From Eutreptiella sp. 'Long Island Sound 2002' (lineage: Eukaryota; Euglenozoa; Euglenophyceae; Eutreptiales; Eutreptiaceae): a stretch of 64,000 nt of DNA. The DNA is taken from NCBI GenBank assembly GCA_964036045.1, contig OZ038378.1, forward strand, positions 146,857,775-146,921,774, written 5' to 3'. The position numbers and the translations under genes are program-made. Each line of letters begins with the position of its first letter. Within the stretch, counting starts at the first letter, position 1. Shown here piece by piece: positions 10,100-21,642 of this stretch. Below the pieces are notes generated by a model. It was given only the letters and a program-made list of their open reading frames with translations. It made no database searches and had not been told where the DNA came from.

Positions 10100-13000
10100 C
10101 GTGCGTAGTCCCACGCTACGCCCCACCGCTGCCCCACCCTGAGCCCCAGCGCAGCCCCACGCAGCGCTCTTGCGCAGCCCCGCCCTTCTCCCCGGCTTAC
10201 TCCCACGCCGCGCGCATGCGCGGCCCCACGCTGCGCCCCTGCGCAGCCGCACGCTGCTGCGCCCCTGTGCGGCCCCATGCTGCGCCCCCATGCTGCGCCC
10301 CTGCGTAGCCCCACGCTGCGCCCCTGCGCAGCCCCCCGCTGCTGCGCCCCTGCGCAGACCCATGGTGCGCCCCTGCGCAGCCCCATGCTGCTGCGCCCCT
10401 GCACAGCCCCACGCACGCTCTTGCGCAGCCCCGCGCTTCTCCCCGGCTTACTCCCACGCCGCGCGCATGCGTGGCCCCATGCCGCGGCCATGCGCGGCCC
10501 CACGCTGCGCCCCTGCGCAGCCCCACGCTGCTGCGCCCCTGCGCAGCCCCACGCAGCTGCGCCCCTACACAGCCCCAAGCTGCTGCGCCCCTGCTCCGCC
10601 CCATGCTGCGCCCCCATGGTGCGCCCATGCGCAGCCCCAAGCTGCGCCCCTGCGCAGCCCCCCGCTGCTGCGCCCCTGCGCAGCCCCCCGCTGCTGCGCC
10701 CCTGCGCAGACCCACGCTGCTGCGCCCCTGCGCAGCCCCACGTTGCTGCGCCTTTGTGCAGCCCCGCGCTGCGCCCCTGCGCAGCCCCACGTTGCTGCGC
10801 CTTTGTGCAGCCCCGCGCTGCGCCCCTGCACAGCCCGACGTTGCGCCCCTACGCAGCCCCAAGCTGTTGCGCCCCTGCGCAGCCCCACGCTGCGCCCCTG
10901 CGCAGCCCCAAGCTGCTGCGCCCCTGCGCAGCCCCACGCTGCTGCGCCCCTGCGCAGCCCCGCGCTTCTGCGCCCCTGTGCAGCCCCATGCTGCGCCCAT
11001 ACGCGGCCCCATGCTGCGCCCCTGCGCAGTCCCACGCTGCTGCGCCTTTGCGCAGCCCCATGCTGCGCCCATACGCGGCCCCATGCTGCGCCCTTGCGCA
11101 GCCCCACGCCGCGCCGCTGCGCAGCCGCACGCTGCTCCGCCCCTTCGCAGCCCCACACTGCGCCCCCGCGCAGCCCCATGCTGCTCCCCTACACAGCCTC
11201 ATGCTGCGCTCCTGCGCGGCCCCATGCTGTGCCCATGCGCAGCCCCATGCTGCGCCACTGCGCAGCCGCACGCTGCTCCGCCCCTTCGCAGCCCCACACT
11301 GCGCCCCCGCGCAGCCCCATGCTGCTCCCCTACACAGCCTCATGCTGCGCTCCTGCGCGGCCCCATGCTGTGCCCATGCGCAGCCCCATGCTGCGCCCCT
11401 GCGCAGCCCCGCGCTGCTCCCCTACACAGCCCCAAGCTGCCGCGCCCCTGCGCGGCCCCATGCTGCGCCCCCATGCTGCGCCCATGCGCAGCCCCAAGCT
11501 GCGTCCCTGCGCAGCCCCCCGCTGCTGCGCCCCTGCGCAGACCCACGCTGCTGCGCCCCTGCACAGCCCCATGCTGCGCCCCTGCGCAGCCCCACGTTGC
11601 TGCGCCTCTGTGCAGCCCCGCGCTGCGCCCTTGCACAGCCCCACGTTGCGCCCCTACGCAGCCCCAAGCTGCTGCGCCCCTGCGCAGCCCCAAGCTGCTG
11701 CGCCCCTGCGCAGCCCCACGCTGCTGCGCCCCTGCGCAGCCCCACGCTGCGCCCCTGCGCAGCCCCACGCTGCTGCGCCCCTGTGCAGCCCCATGCTGCG
11801 CCCCTGTGCAGCCCCATGCTGCGCCCATACGCGGCCCCATGCTGCGCCCCTGCGCAGTCCCACGCAGTTGCGCCCTTGCGCAGCCCCATGCTGCGCTCTT
11901 GCGCAGCCCCACGCCGCGCCCCTGCGCAGCCGCACGCTGCTCCGCCCCTTCGCAGCCCCACACTGCGCCCCTGCGCAGCCCCACGCTGCTGCGCCCCCGC
12001 GCAGCCCCATGCTGTGCCCCTACACAGCCTCATGCTGCGGCCCTGCGCAGCCCCACGCTGCGCTCCTGCGCAGCCCCATGCTGCGCCCCTGCGCAGCTTC
12101 ATGCTGCGCCCCTGCGCGGCCCCATGCTGTGCCCATGCGCAGCCCCACGCTGCGCCACTGCGCAGCCGCACGCTGCTGCGCCCCTGCGCAGCCCCGTGCT
12201 GCGCCCCTTCGCGGCCCCATGCTGCGCCCCTTCGCGGCCCCATGCTGCGCCCCTGCGCGGCCCCACGCTGCGCCCCTGCGCAGCCCCGCGCTTCTGCGCC
12301 CCTGTGCAGCCCCATGCTGCGCCCCTGTGCAGCCCCATGCTGCGCCCATACGCGGCCCCATGCTGTGCCCTTGCGCAGTCCCACGCTGCCGCGCCCCTGC
12401 GCAGCCCCATGCTGCGCCCTTGCGCAGCCCCATGCTGCGCCCTTGCGCAGCCCCACGCCGCGCCCCTGCGCAGCCGCACGCTGCTCCGCCCCTTCGCAGC
12501 CCCACACTGCGCCCCTGCGCAGCCCCACGCTGCTGCGCCCCTACGCAGCCCCATGCTGCGCCCCTACACAGCCCCACGCTGCGCTCCTGCGCAGCCCCAT
12601 GCTGCGCCCCTGCGCAGCTTCATGCCGCGCCCCTGCGCGGCCCCATGCTGTGCCCATGCGCAGCCCCACGCTGCGCCACTGCGCAGCCGCACGCTGCTGC
12701 GCCCCTGCGCAGCCCCGCGCCGCGCCCCTTCGCGGCCCCATGCTGCGCCCCTTCGCGGCCCCATGCTGCGCCCCTGCGCGGCCCCATGCTGCGCCCCTGC
12801 GCAGCCCCATGCTGCGCCCATCCGCAGAGCCATGCTACGACCCTGCGCAGCTCCATGCTGCGCACCAGCGCAGCCCCACGCTGCACCCCTGCGCAGCCCC
12901 ACGCTGCGCCCCTGCGCAGCCCCATGTCGCGCCCATGCGCAGCCCCAGGCTGCGCCCCTGCGCAGCCCCACGCGGCGCCCCAGCACGGCCCCAAGCTGCA

Positions 13001-15470
13001 CCCCTGCGCAGACCCACGCTGCGCCCCTGCGCAGCCCCACGCGGCGCCCCAGCACGGCCCCAAGCTGCACCCCTGCGCAGCCCCATGCACACCCTCACGC
13101 TGCGCCCCTGCGCAGCCCCACGCTGCGCTCCTGCGCAGCCCCATGCTGCGCCCCTGCGCAGCTTCATGTTGCGCCCCTGCGCGGCCCCATGATGTGCCCA
13201 TGCGCAGCCCCACGCTGCGCCCCTGCGCAGCCGCACGCTGCTGGGCCCCTGCGCAGCCCCGCGCTGCGCCCCTTCGCGGCCCCATGCTGCGCCCATACGC
13301 GGCCCCATGCTGCGCCCCTGCGCGGCCCCATGCTGCGCCCTTGCGCAGCCCCATGCTGCGCCCATACGCAGCCCCATGCTGCGCCCATCCGCAGCTCCAT
13401 GCTGCGCCCCTGCGCAGCGCCATGCTGCGCACCAGCCCAGCCCCACGCTGCACCCCTGCGCAGCCCCACGCTGCGCCCCTGCGCAGCCCCATGCCGCGCC
13501 CATGCGCAGCCCCAGGCTGCGCCCCTGCGCAGCCCCACGCTGCGCCCCAGCGCAGCCCCTTGCCGCGCCCATGCGCAGCCCCACGCTGCGCCCCACGCTG
13601 CTGCGCCCCTGCGCAACCCCGCGCTTCTGCGCCCCTGTGCAACCCCATGCTGCGCGCCTGTGCAGCCCCATGCTGCGCCCATACGCGGCCCCATGCTGCG
13701 CCCCTGCGCAGTCCCGCGCTGCTGCGCCCTTGCGCAGCCCCATGCTGCGCCCCTGCGCAGCCGCACGCTGCGCCGCCCCTTCGCAGCCCCACACTGCGCC
13801 CCTGCGCAGCCCCACGCTGCTGCGCCTCTGCGCAGCCCCATGCTGCGCCCCTACACAGCCTCATGCTGCGGCCCTGCGCAGCCCCACGCTGCGCCCCTAC
13901 ACAGCTTCATGCTGCGCCCCTGCGCAGCCCCATGCAGTGCCCATGCGCAGCCCCACGCTGCGCCACAGCGCAGCCGCACGCTGCTGCGCCCCTGCGCGGC
14001 CGCACGCTGCTGCGCCCCTGCGCAGCCCCGCGCTGCGCCCCAACACAGCCCCAAGCTGCCGCGCCCCTGCGCGGCCCCATGCTGCGCCCCCATGCTGCGC
14101 CCATGCGCAGCCCCAAGCTGCGTCCCTGCGCAGCCCCCGCTGCTGCGCCCCTGCGCAGACCCACGCTGCTGCGCCCCTGCACAGCCCCACGCTGCGCCCC
14201 TGCACAGCCCCACGTTGCGCCCCTACGCAGCCCCAAGCTGCTGCGCCCCTGCGCAGCCCCATGCTGCGCCCCTGCACAGCCCCACGCTGCGCCCCTGCAC
14301 AGCCCCACGTTGCGCCCCTACGCAGCCCCAAGCTGCTGCGCCCCTGCGCAGCCCCACGCTGCGCCCCTGCACAGCCCCACGTTGCGCCCCTACGCAGCCC
14401 CAAGCTGCTGCGCCCCTGCGCAGCCCCACACTGCGCCCCTGCGCAGCCCCATGCTGCTGCACCCCTGCGCTGCCCCATGCTGCGTCCCTGCGCAGCCTCA
14501 TGCTGCGCTCCTGCGCAGCCCCATGCTGCGCCCCTGCGCAGCTTCATGCTGTGCCCCTGCGCGGCCCCATGCAGTGCCCATGCGCAGCCCCACGCTGCGC
14601 CCCTGCGCGGCCGCACGCTGCTGCGCCCCTGCGCAGCCCCGCGCCGCGCCCCAACACAGCCCCAAGCTGCCGCGCCCCTGCGCGGCCCCATGCTGCGCCC
14701 CCATGCTGCGCCCATGCGCAGCCCCAAGCTGCGTCCCTGCGCAGCCCCACGCTGCGCCCCTGCACAGCCCCACGTTGCGCCCCTACGCAGCCCCAAGCTG
14801 CTGCGCCCCTGCGCAGCCCCACACTGCGCCCCTGCGCAGCCCCATGCTGCTGCACCCCTGCGCTGCCCCATGCTGCGTCCCTGCGCAGCCTCATGCTGCG
14901 CCCCTGCGCAGCCCTACGCTGCTGCGCCCCTGCGCAGCCCCACGCTGCCGCGCTCCTGCGCAGCCCCACGCTGCTGCGCCCCTGTGCAGCCCCATGCTGC
15001 TGCACCCCTGCGCAGCCCCATGCTGTGCCCTTGCGCAGCCCTATGCTGCGTGCTTGCGCAGCCTCGCGCTGTGCCCCTACGCAGCCCCATGCTGCGTCCC
15101 TGCGTAGCCTCATGCTGTGCCCCTGCGCAGCCCCACGCTGCTGCGCCCCTGCGCAGCCCCACGCTACTGCGCCCCTGCGCAGCCCCACGCTACTGCGCCC
15201 CTGCGCAGCCCCATGCGCAGCCCCACGCTGCGCCCCTGCGTAGCCCCACGCTCCGCCCCTGCGCATCCCCACGCCGCGCCCCGGCGCAGCGCCATGCTGC
15301 GCCCGCGCCCCTGCGCAGCCCCACGCTGCGCCCCTTGCGCAGCCGCTGCGCCCACTACAGCTCCAGGCAGCACCCCTGTGCAGCTCCACGCTGCGCCCCC
15401 AGCGCAGCCGCATGCTGCACCCCTGCCCCGGGCCTCGCAGCGCCCAAGCGCAGTCCCATACTGCGCCCCT
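10100..15470. repeat. 5.3-kb minisatellite of 23/26-bp units
   Basis: The unit is built on CCCCACGCTGCGCCC followed by CTGCGCAG. The 26-bp form carries one extra CTG. There are roughly 220 units with many point variants (ACG/ATG, GCG/GTG/ACA) and a few atypical joins. The 23-bp period is not a multiple of three, so reading frame changes at every unit, and frames stay open for up to 4-5 kb on both strands only because the unit has no stop. I regard those frames as non-coding. The palindrome TGCGCA is present in nearly every unit. Confidence 0.9.
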
Positions 15471-15732
15471 GTGTGACAGCCTCGCCCATGCCGCCCCGGG
15501 CACCCAGCACAGCCCCCAAATAAGCGGAGCCCACCCCCTCCCTACCCTGAAACTACGGCAGGTGTCAGCCCCTGGTGGCGCAGGGTGCAGGCATGGGCCG
15601 CCCGCTTCGACCCACCCTGGCGGGACCGAGTAAGCCGCCGCGTGGTGGTTGGGAGTCCCGCATTTTCAGGGACCCCCTCCGGCTGTGTCGGAGCCTCGGG
15701 CGGGTCAACCAGATACCAGATACCAGATACCC

Positions 15733-15840
15733 CCTACCTTCCCCCCCCCTACCCCCCCCCGCTTACCTCTTCCCCTCCCTACCCCCCCCCCCCCCACCTC
15801 GTCTCCCCCCCCCTACCTCCCCCCCCCTACGTTGCTACTC
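15733..15840. repeat. C-rich tract of CCCCCCTACC units
   Basis: Runs of C separated by TACC, preceded by three copies of ATACCAG (15711-15731). It lies between the 23/26-bp minisatellite and the 83/99-bp array. Confidence 0.75.
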
Positions 15841-15934
15841 CTACCTGCCCCCCCCCCACCACCACCAACCCCCCATCCCCCCCGCCCTTCCCGAGCAACC
15901 CCCGCCCCCCACCCCACCCGGACCCTTGCGTTGG

Positions 15935-16905
15935 TAGACCGCCTTTTGGCTGCACAGCCTTGTGTGTGCACCGCCTTGCCTGTGGCCCCTCAAATAACAA
16001 GACTCCTGCGGTGGCCACAGACCGCCTTTTGTGTGTTCCGCCTTGTGTGTGCACCGCCTTGTGTGTGCACCGCCTTGCCTGTGGCCCCTTAAATAACAAG
16101 ACTCCCGCGGTGGCCACAGGCCGCCTTTTGTGTGTTCCGCCTTGTGTGTGCACCGCCTTGCCTGTGGCCCCTTAAGTAACAAGACTCCTGCGGTGGCCAC
16201 AGACCGCCTTTTGTGTGTTCCGCCTTGTGTGTGCACCGCCTTGTGTGTGCACCGCCTTGCCTGTGGCCCCTTAAATAACAAGACTCCTGCGGTGGCCACA
16301 GGCCGCCTTTTGTGTGTTCCGCCTTGTGTGTGCACCGCCTTGCCTGTGGCCCCTCAACTAACATGACTCCTGCGGTGGCCACAGACCGCCTTTTGTGTTT
16401 ACCGCGTTGTGTGTGCACCGCCTTGTGTGTGCACCGCCTTGCCTGTGGCCCCTTAAATAACAAGACTCCTGCGGTGGCCACAGACCGCCTTTTGTGTGTT
16501 CCGCCTTGTGTGTGCACCGCCTTGCCTGTGGCCCCTTAAATAACAAGACTCCTGCGGTGGCCACAGACCGCCTTTTGTGTGTTCCGCCTTGTGTGTGCAC
16601 CGCCTTGTGTGTGCACCGCCTTGCCTGTGGCCCCTTAAATAACAAGACTCCTGCGGTGGCTACAGACCGCCTTTTGTGTGTTCCGCCTTGTGTGTGCACC
16701 GCCTTGCTTGAGGCCCCTTAACTAACAACACTTTTGCGGTGGCCACAGACCGCCTTTTGTGTTTACCGCATTGTGTGTGCAACGCCTTGCCTGTGGCCCC
16801 TTAAATAACAAGACTCCTGCGGTGGCCACAGACCGCCTTTTGTGTGTTCCGCCTTGTGTTCGCCCCGCCTTCTGTGCGTACCGCCTTGCCTGTGGCCCTT
16901 CAAAG
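15935..16905. repeat. Tandem array of alternating 83- and 99-bp units
   Basis: The landmark TTTTGTGTGTTCCG recurs at spacings of 99, 83, 99 and so on. The 16-bp difference is a second copy of CCTTGTGTGTGCACCG in every other unit, so the effective period is 182 bp over most of the array. About ten units are present, and those at the right end are more diverged. Open frames inside it (CTAL/VHRLACGP on plus) are periodic artefacts. Confidence 0.85.
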
Positions 16906-17390
16906 AACTTCACTCCTACGCACCACCTAACCGTTCTTTGCTACGGCTCCCTTCTCGCCCAAACACCTCCACCCCATCTGCAAAGAGGAGACCAATGCAA
17001 GCACAACAGCCACGAAATCAAAACACGAACTGCGACCCATGGTGAGTGATTGCTACCACTCGAGTCCGATGTGTTGCTGCACCGTATGCAGCGCCAAAGT
17101 CAACACGTGACTATGAACAGAAGAACGAGTATGGACGCAGGGTGCCAAGCATGGCGGCACACCAAAGAATGCAGAAGACAAGCGACAAGCCACCGCAGTA
17201 GGAACACAATACCACGGCATAGCGGCCCACGCAAAAGGTGCCATATATGATGGACTCAAACAACGGAGGACACAGGTGAAAACTTAAATACAGTGTGTAA
17301 CCAATGGGCACCATGTGCCAATGGCACCATGGGAGCGATGAATGCAAGTAGACGGTGATGTAGACAGCACGTACTTACACCGCTCACCGA
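16906..17390. other. Non-coding flank of the KDZ transposase gene
   Basis: I see no gene. The composition is more balanced than in the neighbouring arrays and may be the 3' part of the KDZ transposon. I could not identify a terminal inverted repeat by eye. Confidence 0.4.
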
Positions 17391-18016
17391 CTACTCCGGA
17401 ACACCAACCTTCGGCTGCTGCTTCTCCGCGGTCTTGTTCGGCAGCAAGAAACTTTTTGGCGGCACCAGCTGCACGCGCTTATTCCAGTCGACTTGCTCCA
17501 CACCATACTGCTGCATAATGGGGGTTGGGCCACGCACAGGCAACAACACGATCCACAGCGAAGGCAGCGGTGCCATGGGGGACTTCTTCGTCAGCAGCAG
17601 CAACATCCCCTCATACTGAAAGCGCAGCAGCACGGCCTTACCTGTTGCAAGGACAAACGGACGAAAGTAAAGAAGAGATGTATTGCGACCAACAAAAGGC
17701 CCGTTCGCAACGCATGTGTAGTTGTACACACCCACTGTACTTGGGCACTTCACTTGCCCCTTGCCGAAGATGCCCTTCAGCACCGGGCGGACCGCGATGG
17801 GTTCGTTGCCACGCAAGCGCAACAAGAAGAAGGTCACAATTTTGTCGTAGTTCGCCACAGACAAACCGGAGGGTGGCTCCCGCAACTTTTGGAACTCCTG
17901 CGCCTCTTTGTCCGCATCCCACTCCTTGAAACCCCCAACTTCAATACTAAGGGTCCTCAGCTGATTCCTGACGCCCTCCGACATTACCACTTCATGGTGC
18001 CTCAACTTGTCGGGGA
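17391..18016 (-). CDS. KDZ transposase exon 6 (C-terminal domain)
   Basis: It follows TTTCTAG. It encodes about 200 residues beginning PDKLRHHEVVMSEGVRNQL, with NYDKIVTFFLLRLRG and a basic, Lys/Gln-rich end at TVGVPE stop. A segment near 17635-17720 ends in CTTGCAACAG followed by GTAAGG in sense, so a further intron is likely. I do not recognise this domain. It may be an accessory domain of the transposase or a separate co-transposed protein. Confidence 0.5.
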
Positions 18017-18080
18017 CTAGAAAGACGAAACATACCCATGTGACGAAAGAAAACGTGATATGCGTAAAGTGTCAGCGAAC

Positions 18081-18255
18081 CTACGGAGCAGGAACACGAC
18101 GAAGCAGGAACCTTCGCTATCCTTCTTCTGTGCCACGGCCTTAGGGGCATGGCCCGGAGGAAGGGGTGCAGGAGCTGCTGCCTCATCTGGCATCGCGTCA
18201 TCACCGTGCAATTCACCTTCGTCAACAGTGGCCTCTTTTTCCGCGGCTGGATCAC
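18081..18255 (-). CDS. KDZ transposase exon 5 (acidic linker)
   Basis: It follows CATTGTAG and encodes GDPAAEKEATVDEGELHGDD, then an Ala/Pro stretch and KKDSEG. The apparent donor CGTAG|GTTCGC leaves phase 2, which does not fit the frame of the next exon, so the true junction or an indel is unresolved. Confidence 0.5.
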
Positions 18256-18331
18256 CTACAATGATAAGAGTAACATGACGGCAACATGGAACGGAGAAGT
18301 GCTTCCAAGGCGTTAGGTTACCGCCACACAC

Positions 18332-19023
18332 CTGCAGCACCAACAGGAGCACCACAGGAAGACGTAGATTCGGCACTGGATGGGGACAAAGGATCGTCCT
18401 TCCCCTTCAAATCGGTGGCAAACAGCTGCTTCGCGATACCGTCCACGTCGGGCTGATCAAGGGCCACTCGCTTTAGGGCCGGTGAGGATGTTGCTGACGC
18501 TGGACTTGGGGGCTGCGCGCGCTTGGACCCAATGCGCCGCGAGACGGATCCCATGGCCACGTAACCAGACGAACCCGATGCCGTTGACGTAACCGGGCGT
18601 GCCAAGTGTGCGACGGGGTTGTTAGCCGGGAGCGTGTTGGGGGAAGGCGACGCATACGTCATTGCCCGATGCAAGGCCGCCGATTGCCGCAGAAGGAAGT
18701 TCGACAAGCTAACGGCAACTGTCGGCTCAACGATCAAAATAATCCAAGTAAGGGGATCCTCCAGCTGCTCCTCACGTGCCATAGTTGGTGCAGAAGGCTT
18801 CAAGATGCCAGCCGGGTCGCCCCCTGCCCCCAGGTAGCGATTGTGGGCCTCACAAACGTTCCAAAGCAGGAAGAAGAACCGGACATCATTCATGGTAGGT
18901 GCAATGTACTTGAAGCGCGACAACCATACGTAGAGCTGCTCGCACGCCTCACTGTTGACGCCTTCCAAGGCAGGGATGTCGTCTGCATTGTACTTCGTAC
19001 ACTTGTGGTTAACCTCGTGGAAC
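18332..19023 (-). CDS. KDZ transposase exon 4 (catalytic Glu region and tail)
   Basis: The acceptor is TTGCTCATAG. It encodes FHEVNHKCTKYN, NSEACEQLYVWLSRF and MNDVRFFFLLWNVCEAHN, the conserved end of the KDZ domain, then a Ser/Pro/Ala-rich tail. The donor is GCTGCAG|GTGTGT. Phase 1 matches exon 5. Confidence 0.65.
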
Positions 19024-19104
19024 CTATGAGCAACAGAAGCAGAAGCTTCATCCATGCATTGCATGTATCCTTGTTATGGCAAGGTATGAGGATTGCCAGT
19101 ATAC

Positions 19105-19764
19105 CTGTCCACAAACCAAGTCACGTCCTCCAAAGTCGAAACCTTGTGCTTGCGAACGGATTGGTCGCAGTGACAACCGTTGTCATACCCAGCGTAATGA
19201 ATGACGACACCATCCTCCCGCAGAGCGTGGACACAGTTGAGGACATCGTGCGTAGACTCCGGCTGTATCAATTCCGACAACTCAATAATGCAGTTGCAAG
19301 GCCGAGCAGTTGCTAGCAGACCCGACGTCTTGCCCGGGTGCTCAACGAAGGTCTTCGTGCAACCCTCGTCGCTCACTGTGCTTGTAGTCTTGGGCTTGGT
19401 CGGCTGTTGTTGTTGCTTGGCCCGCGTACGGAGGGCAATCACCTCATCTTCTTCATCATCGCTCTCATCCAAAAGTTTGGGAACGACCGGTTGATCCACA
19501 GGTTTATGCTCACGGCAGTAGGCAGAACCAGTAGTCTTGTCAGGCCATTGGGAGCATTGCAAAGGGATGTTCAAGCCTGTTGTTGGATGTAGTCCCCGCT
19601 CACCACGTTGATGTTGACACACACGGCGGCAAACCTTCTCGTGCCCGTCCAGAATCACCACCTCCTCAAACCTCTGGAGAGCTGCAGTAAGGTATGCCAC
19701 TTTGTCGTCCCCAGCCTTCTTGAAACTCATGTGCCTCACATGCTGGGGCCCCGCTGTTGTGCAC
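19105..19764 (-). CDS. KDZ transposase exon 3 (catalytic core)
   Basis: It carries VVILDGHEKVCRRVC (first Asp), a zinc-type CSQW...YCREHKP segment, an acidic linker (DESDDEEDE), then YAGYDNGCHCDQ and TWFVDR. It ends GACAG|GTATAC. Splicing out 81 nt joins it to TTCCACGAG, giving DRFHEVNH. Confidence 0.7.
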
Positions 19765-19842
19765 CTACACATGACGCAAACAAGAGATGGTAGTTGTCCA
19801 CTCACCAAACCGAAGGGTAACACCACTGTAGTAAACACACAC

Positions 19843-20315
19843 CTATGGTGCCGCGAAGGCATTCCATTGTTACGGATGCGGGTGTTCAACATCTCAAAGA
19901 GTGTGTCATCCCGGAGATCCGTATCGGGCATGACGTCCTGCACCATCTGCTCTCGGTGATAGCGCATGGCCCAGCGCAAGAACAAACCCTTCTTCAAAAT
20001 CTTTGGTGGTATCCCCAACACAAGACCTTGTGTGTGGAAGCTAGCATGTTGCAGCGTCAACCTCACTTCCGTGTCATCGATGTCGCGCTTGCGCAAGACG
20101 GACCTAAATATTGCACAGATGTTGCGCACTGTAGGCACACATCTTGGAAATGGACGCAAAAACGGACGTTGCACACACCTATTCGTGACCATCATGTATG
20201 GCCGTTCCTCGGTGAGTCGATAGGATTTACCACCAACGGTGAAACCATCGTAGGTATAGTGTATGTCGCACGAAGTACAGGTGCCCTTCACAAGTTGAAT
20301 ATCCTTCGGCCCCCC
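19843..20315 (-). CDS. KDZ transposase exon 2
   Basis: It starts after TTCCTTAG and begins GGPKDIQLVKGTCTSC, completing the Cys cluster, then HYTYDGFTVGGKSYRL. The donor is CATAG|GTGTGT. The following intron is 78 nt, a multiple of three without a stop, so the frame also stays open through it. Confidence 0.65.
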
Positions 20316-20350
20316 CTAAGGAAGAACGGGAACGCAATATGGTACTTACA

Positions 20351-20717
20351 ACATTGGCATAGCGGATTACATCGTACGCGGACAGAGCACCTCAGCATTC
20401 CCCAATACTTCCAGAGTGGTAACATGGGCTGCTTCCAGATTCCCACCGCACGCGTGGCAGGCATCACAGAACGGCAACAAATACATCGGCGGCTGGTATG
20501 TCAACTCCAAAACGCCACATTGACGCAAGCGATTGAGGGCGCGGAACACATGCATCGAAGTTGCCTTGATTCCCACGGTCTGCAAGTCTACCAACAGTGC
20601 GTTGATGGGCCTTGTGGGCCAAGGATGCGACCAGAATTGCCTATAGTGCTCTGCATAGCGAGCAACATATGTTGCAACCACGTCCTCGACTGAATCGTAA
20701 TTCATGGTGATGCACAA
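20351..20717 (-). CDS. KDZ transposase exon 1 (N-terminal, Cys cluster)
   Basis: It encodes an N-terminal region (YVARYAEHYRQFWSHPW and following) ending in LLPFCDACHACGGNLEAAH, half of a CxxC-type zinc cluster. The strong donor GTAAGT falls just below 20350, but the frame that reaches it (LSAYDVIRYANV) is not the frame of the upstream part. A 2-bp CT duplication at CTCT could explain the switch. Confidence 0.55.
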
Positions 20718-20960
20718 TATCCTGTAGAATGGGTGATGGAAAAGCCGTGGTCACAAATGCACAGGCTGCATGATGCCCTTGCCTTGTAACTTGCACTTGT
20801 AACCCTGTAAACCAGTCTCACTTGTAACCCCGCGGAAAACGCGGAAAATCGCAACGCAACAGACGCAACAATCAGAATTGGCCCACTTGTGGGCAAGGTG
20901 GCTACGTCACCCCTGCCTACGCCTACGCCTATGAGAAAGGAAAGGAAGAAAGAAAGCCCC
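20718..20960. other. 5' flank of the KDZ gene
   Basis: No gene. It carries three CTTGTAAC repeats (20784-20833) and one copy of the GCCCACTTGTGGGC block described below, followed by a short CTACGC repeat. This is where the transposase promoter should lie. Confidence 0.4.
20866..20912 (+). repeat. GCCCACTTGTGGGC block, copy 1
   Basis: An imperfect palindrome (GCCCAC-TT-GTGGGC) followed by AAGGTGGCTACGTCACCCC. The same block occurs twice more, with TATATAACC or TACATAACC in place of TACGTCACC. Confidence 0.65.
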
Positions 20961-21068
20961 TGAATGCCTCCTTCTCGAGCCGGGGAAAAGCTCGAGGCAG
21001 GGATCTTCAAGCCCCTCATTGCCTCCTCCTCGAGCCGGGGTATGAAAGCTCGAGGCAGGGATCTTCAA
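20961..21068. repeat. Duplicated 55-60 bp unit with CTCGAGCC/GGCTCGAG symmetry
   Basis: Two direct copies contain TTGCCTCCTCCTCGAGCCGG or a close variant and GCTCGAGGCAGGGATC. Each has inverted CTCGAG halves that could form a hairpin. Confidence 0.6.
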
Positions 21069-21102
21069 GTGCCGGTCTCGGCGAATTGGCTACATCTCAC
21101 CA

Positions 21103-21551
21103 TGATGGTTGGGGCCCAAAAGAGGGCGGAAATGCTACATCACCCCTGCATTCTCGGGGGTCCCCAACAAAGGGAACAAAATCAGAAGTCAAAACCTACG
21201 CCGGGGGTCACCCTGATGCACCACGCAACAAAGCGTGGATTCAAATATTGTCCCGGTTTCCTCAATAGCACCGGACGGTTGGGGCCCAAAAGAGGGCGGA
21301 AATGCTACATCACCCCTGCATTCTCGGGGGTCCCCAACAGAGGGAACAAAATCAGAAGTCAAAACCTACGCCGGGGGTCACCCTGATGCACCACGCAACA
21401 AAGCGTGGATTCAAATATTGTCCCGGTTTCCTCAATAGCACCGGACGGTTGGGGCCCAAAAGAGGGCGGAAATGCTACATCACCCCTGCATTCTCGGGGG
21501 TCCCCAACAAAGGGAACAAAATCAGAAGTCAAAACCTACGCCGGGGGTCAC
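21103..21551. repeat. 170-bp tandem repeat, about 2.6 copies
   Basis: GGTTGGGGCCCAAAAGAGGG begins units at 21107, 21277 and 21447, exactly 170 bp apart. The copies differ at only a few positions (for example CAACAAAGGG against CAACAGAGGG), so the duplication is recent. Confidence 0.9.
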
Positions 21552-21642
21552 CATGACGCCCCTAGGGGCCCCTAGTATACCGTAGTATGGGTCTCCAGTA
21601 CGGCCAGACGCCCAAATAGCCACCGCTATAGAGCGGGGAGGC

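Larger units (their letters stand above)
17391..20717 (-). mobile_element. KDZ-type DNA transposase gene (intron-containing)
   Basis: The gene reads antisense to the host gene inside its first intron. The translated exons carry hallmarks of KDZ (Kyakuja-Dileera-Zisupton) transposases: an N-terminal Cys cluster (FCDACHACGG, then CTSCDIHYTYDGF), the catalytic-type ILDGHEKVCRRVC, CHCDQSV, FVDRFHEVNHKC created by splicing, and NSEACEQLYVWLSRF with the catalytic-type Glu. These are followed by an acidic and Pro-rich tail and a further 200-residue domain. At least four introns have clear sites: 55-81 nt for most, about 77 nt between exons 4 and 5. The product would cut and paste its own element. 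Two phase problems (near 20.38 kb and 18.02-18.08 kb) suggest small indels or unseen splice choices, so this copy may be inactive. Confidence 0.75.

Noticed and set aside
10100-15470. Open frames of up to 1,645 codons rich in Ala, Pro, Arg and Cys
   Set aside because: They arise from a stop-free 23/26-bp tandem repeat. All three plus frames and the minus frames are open alike, and there is no splice or domain evidence.
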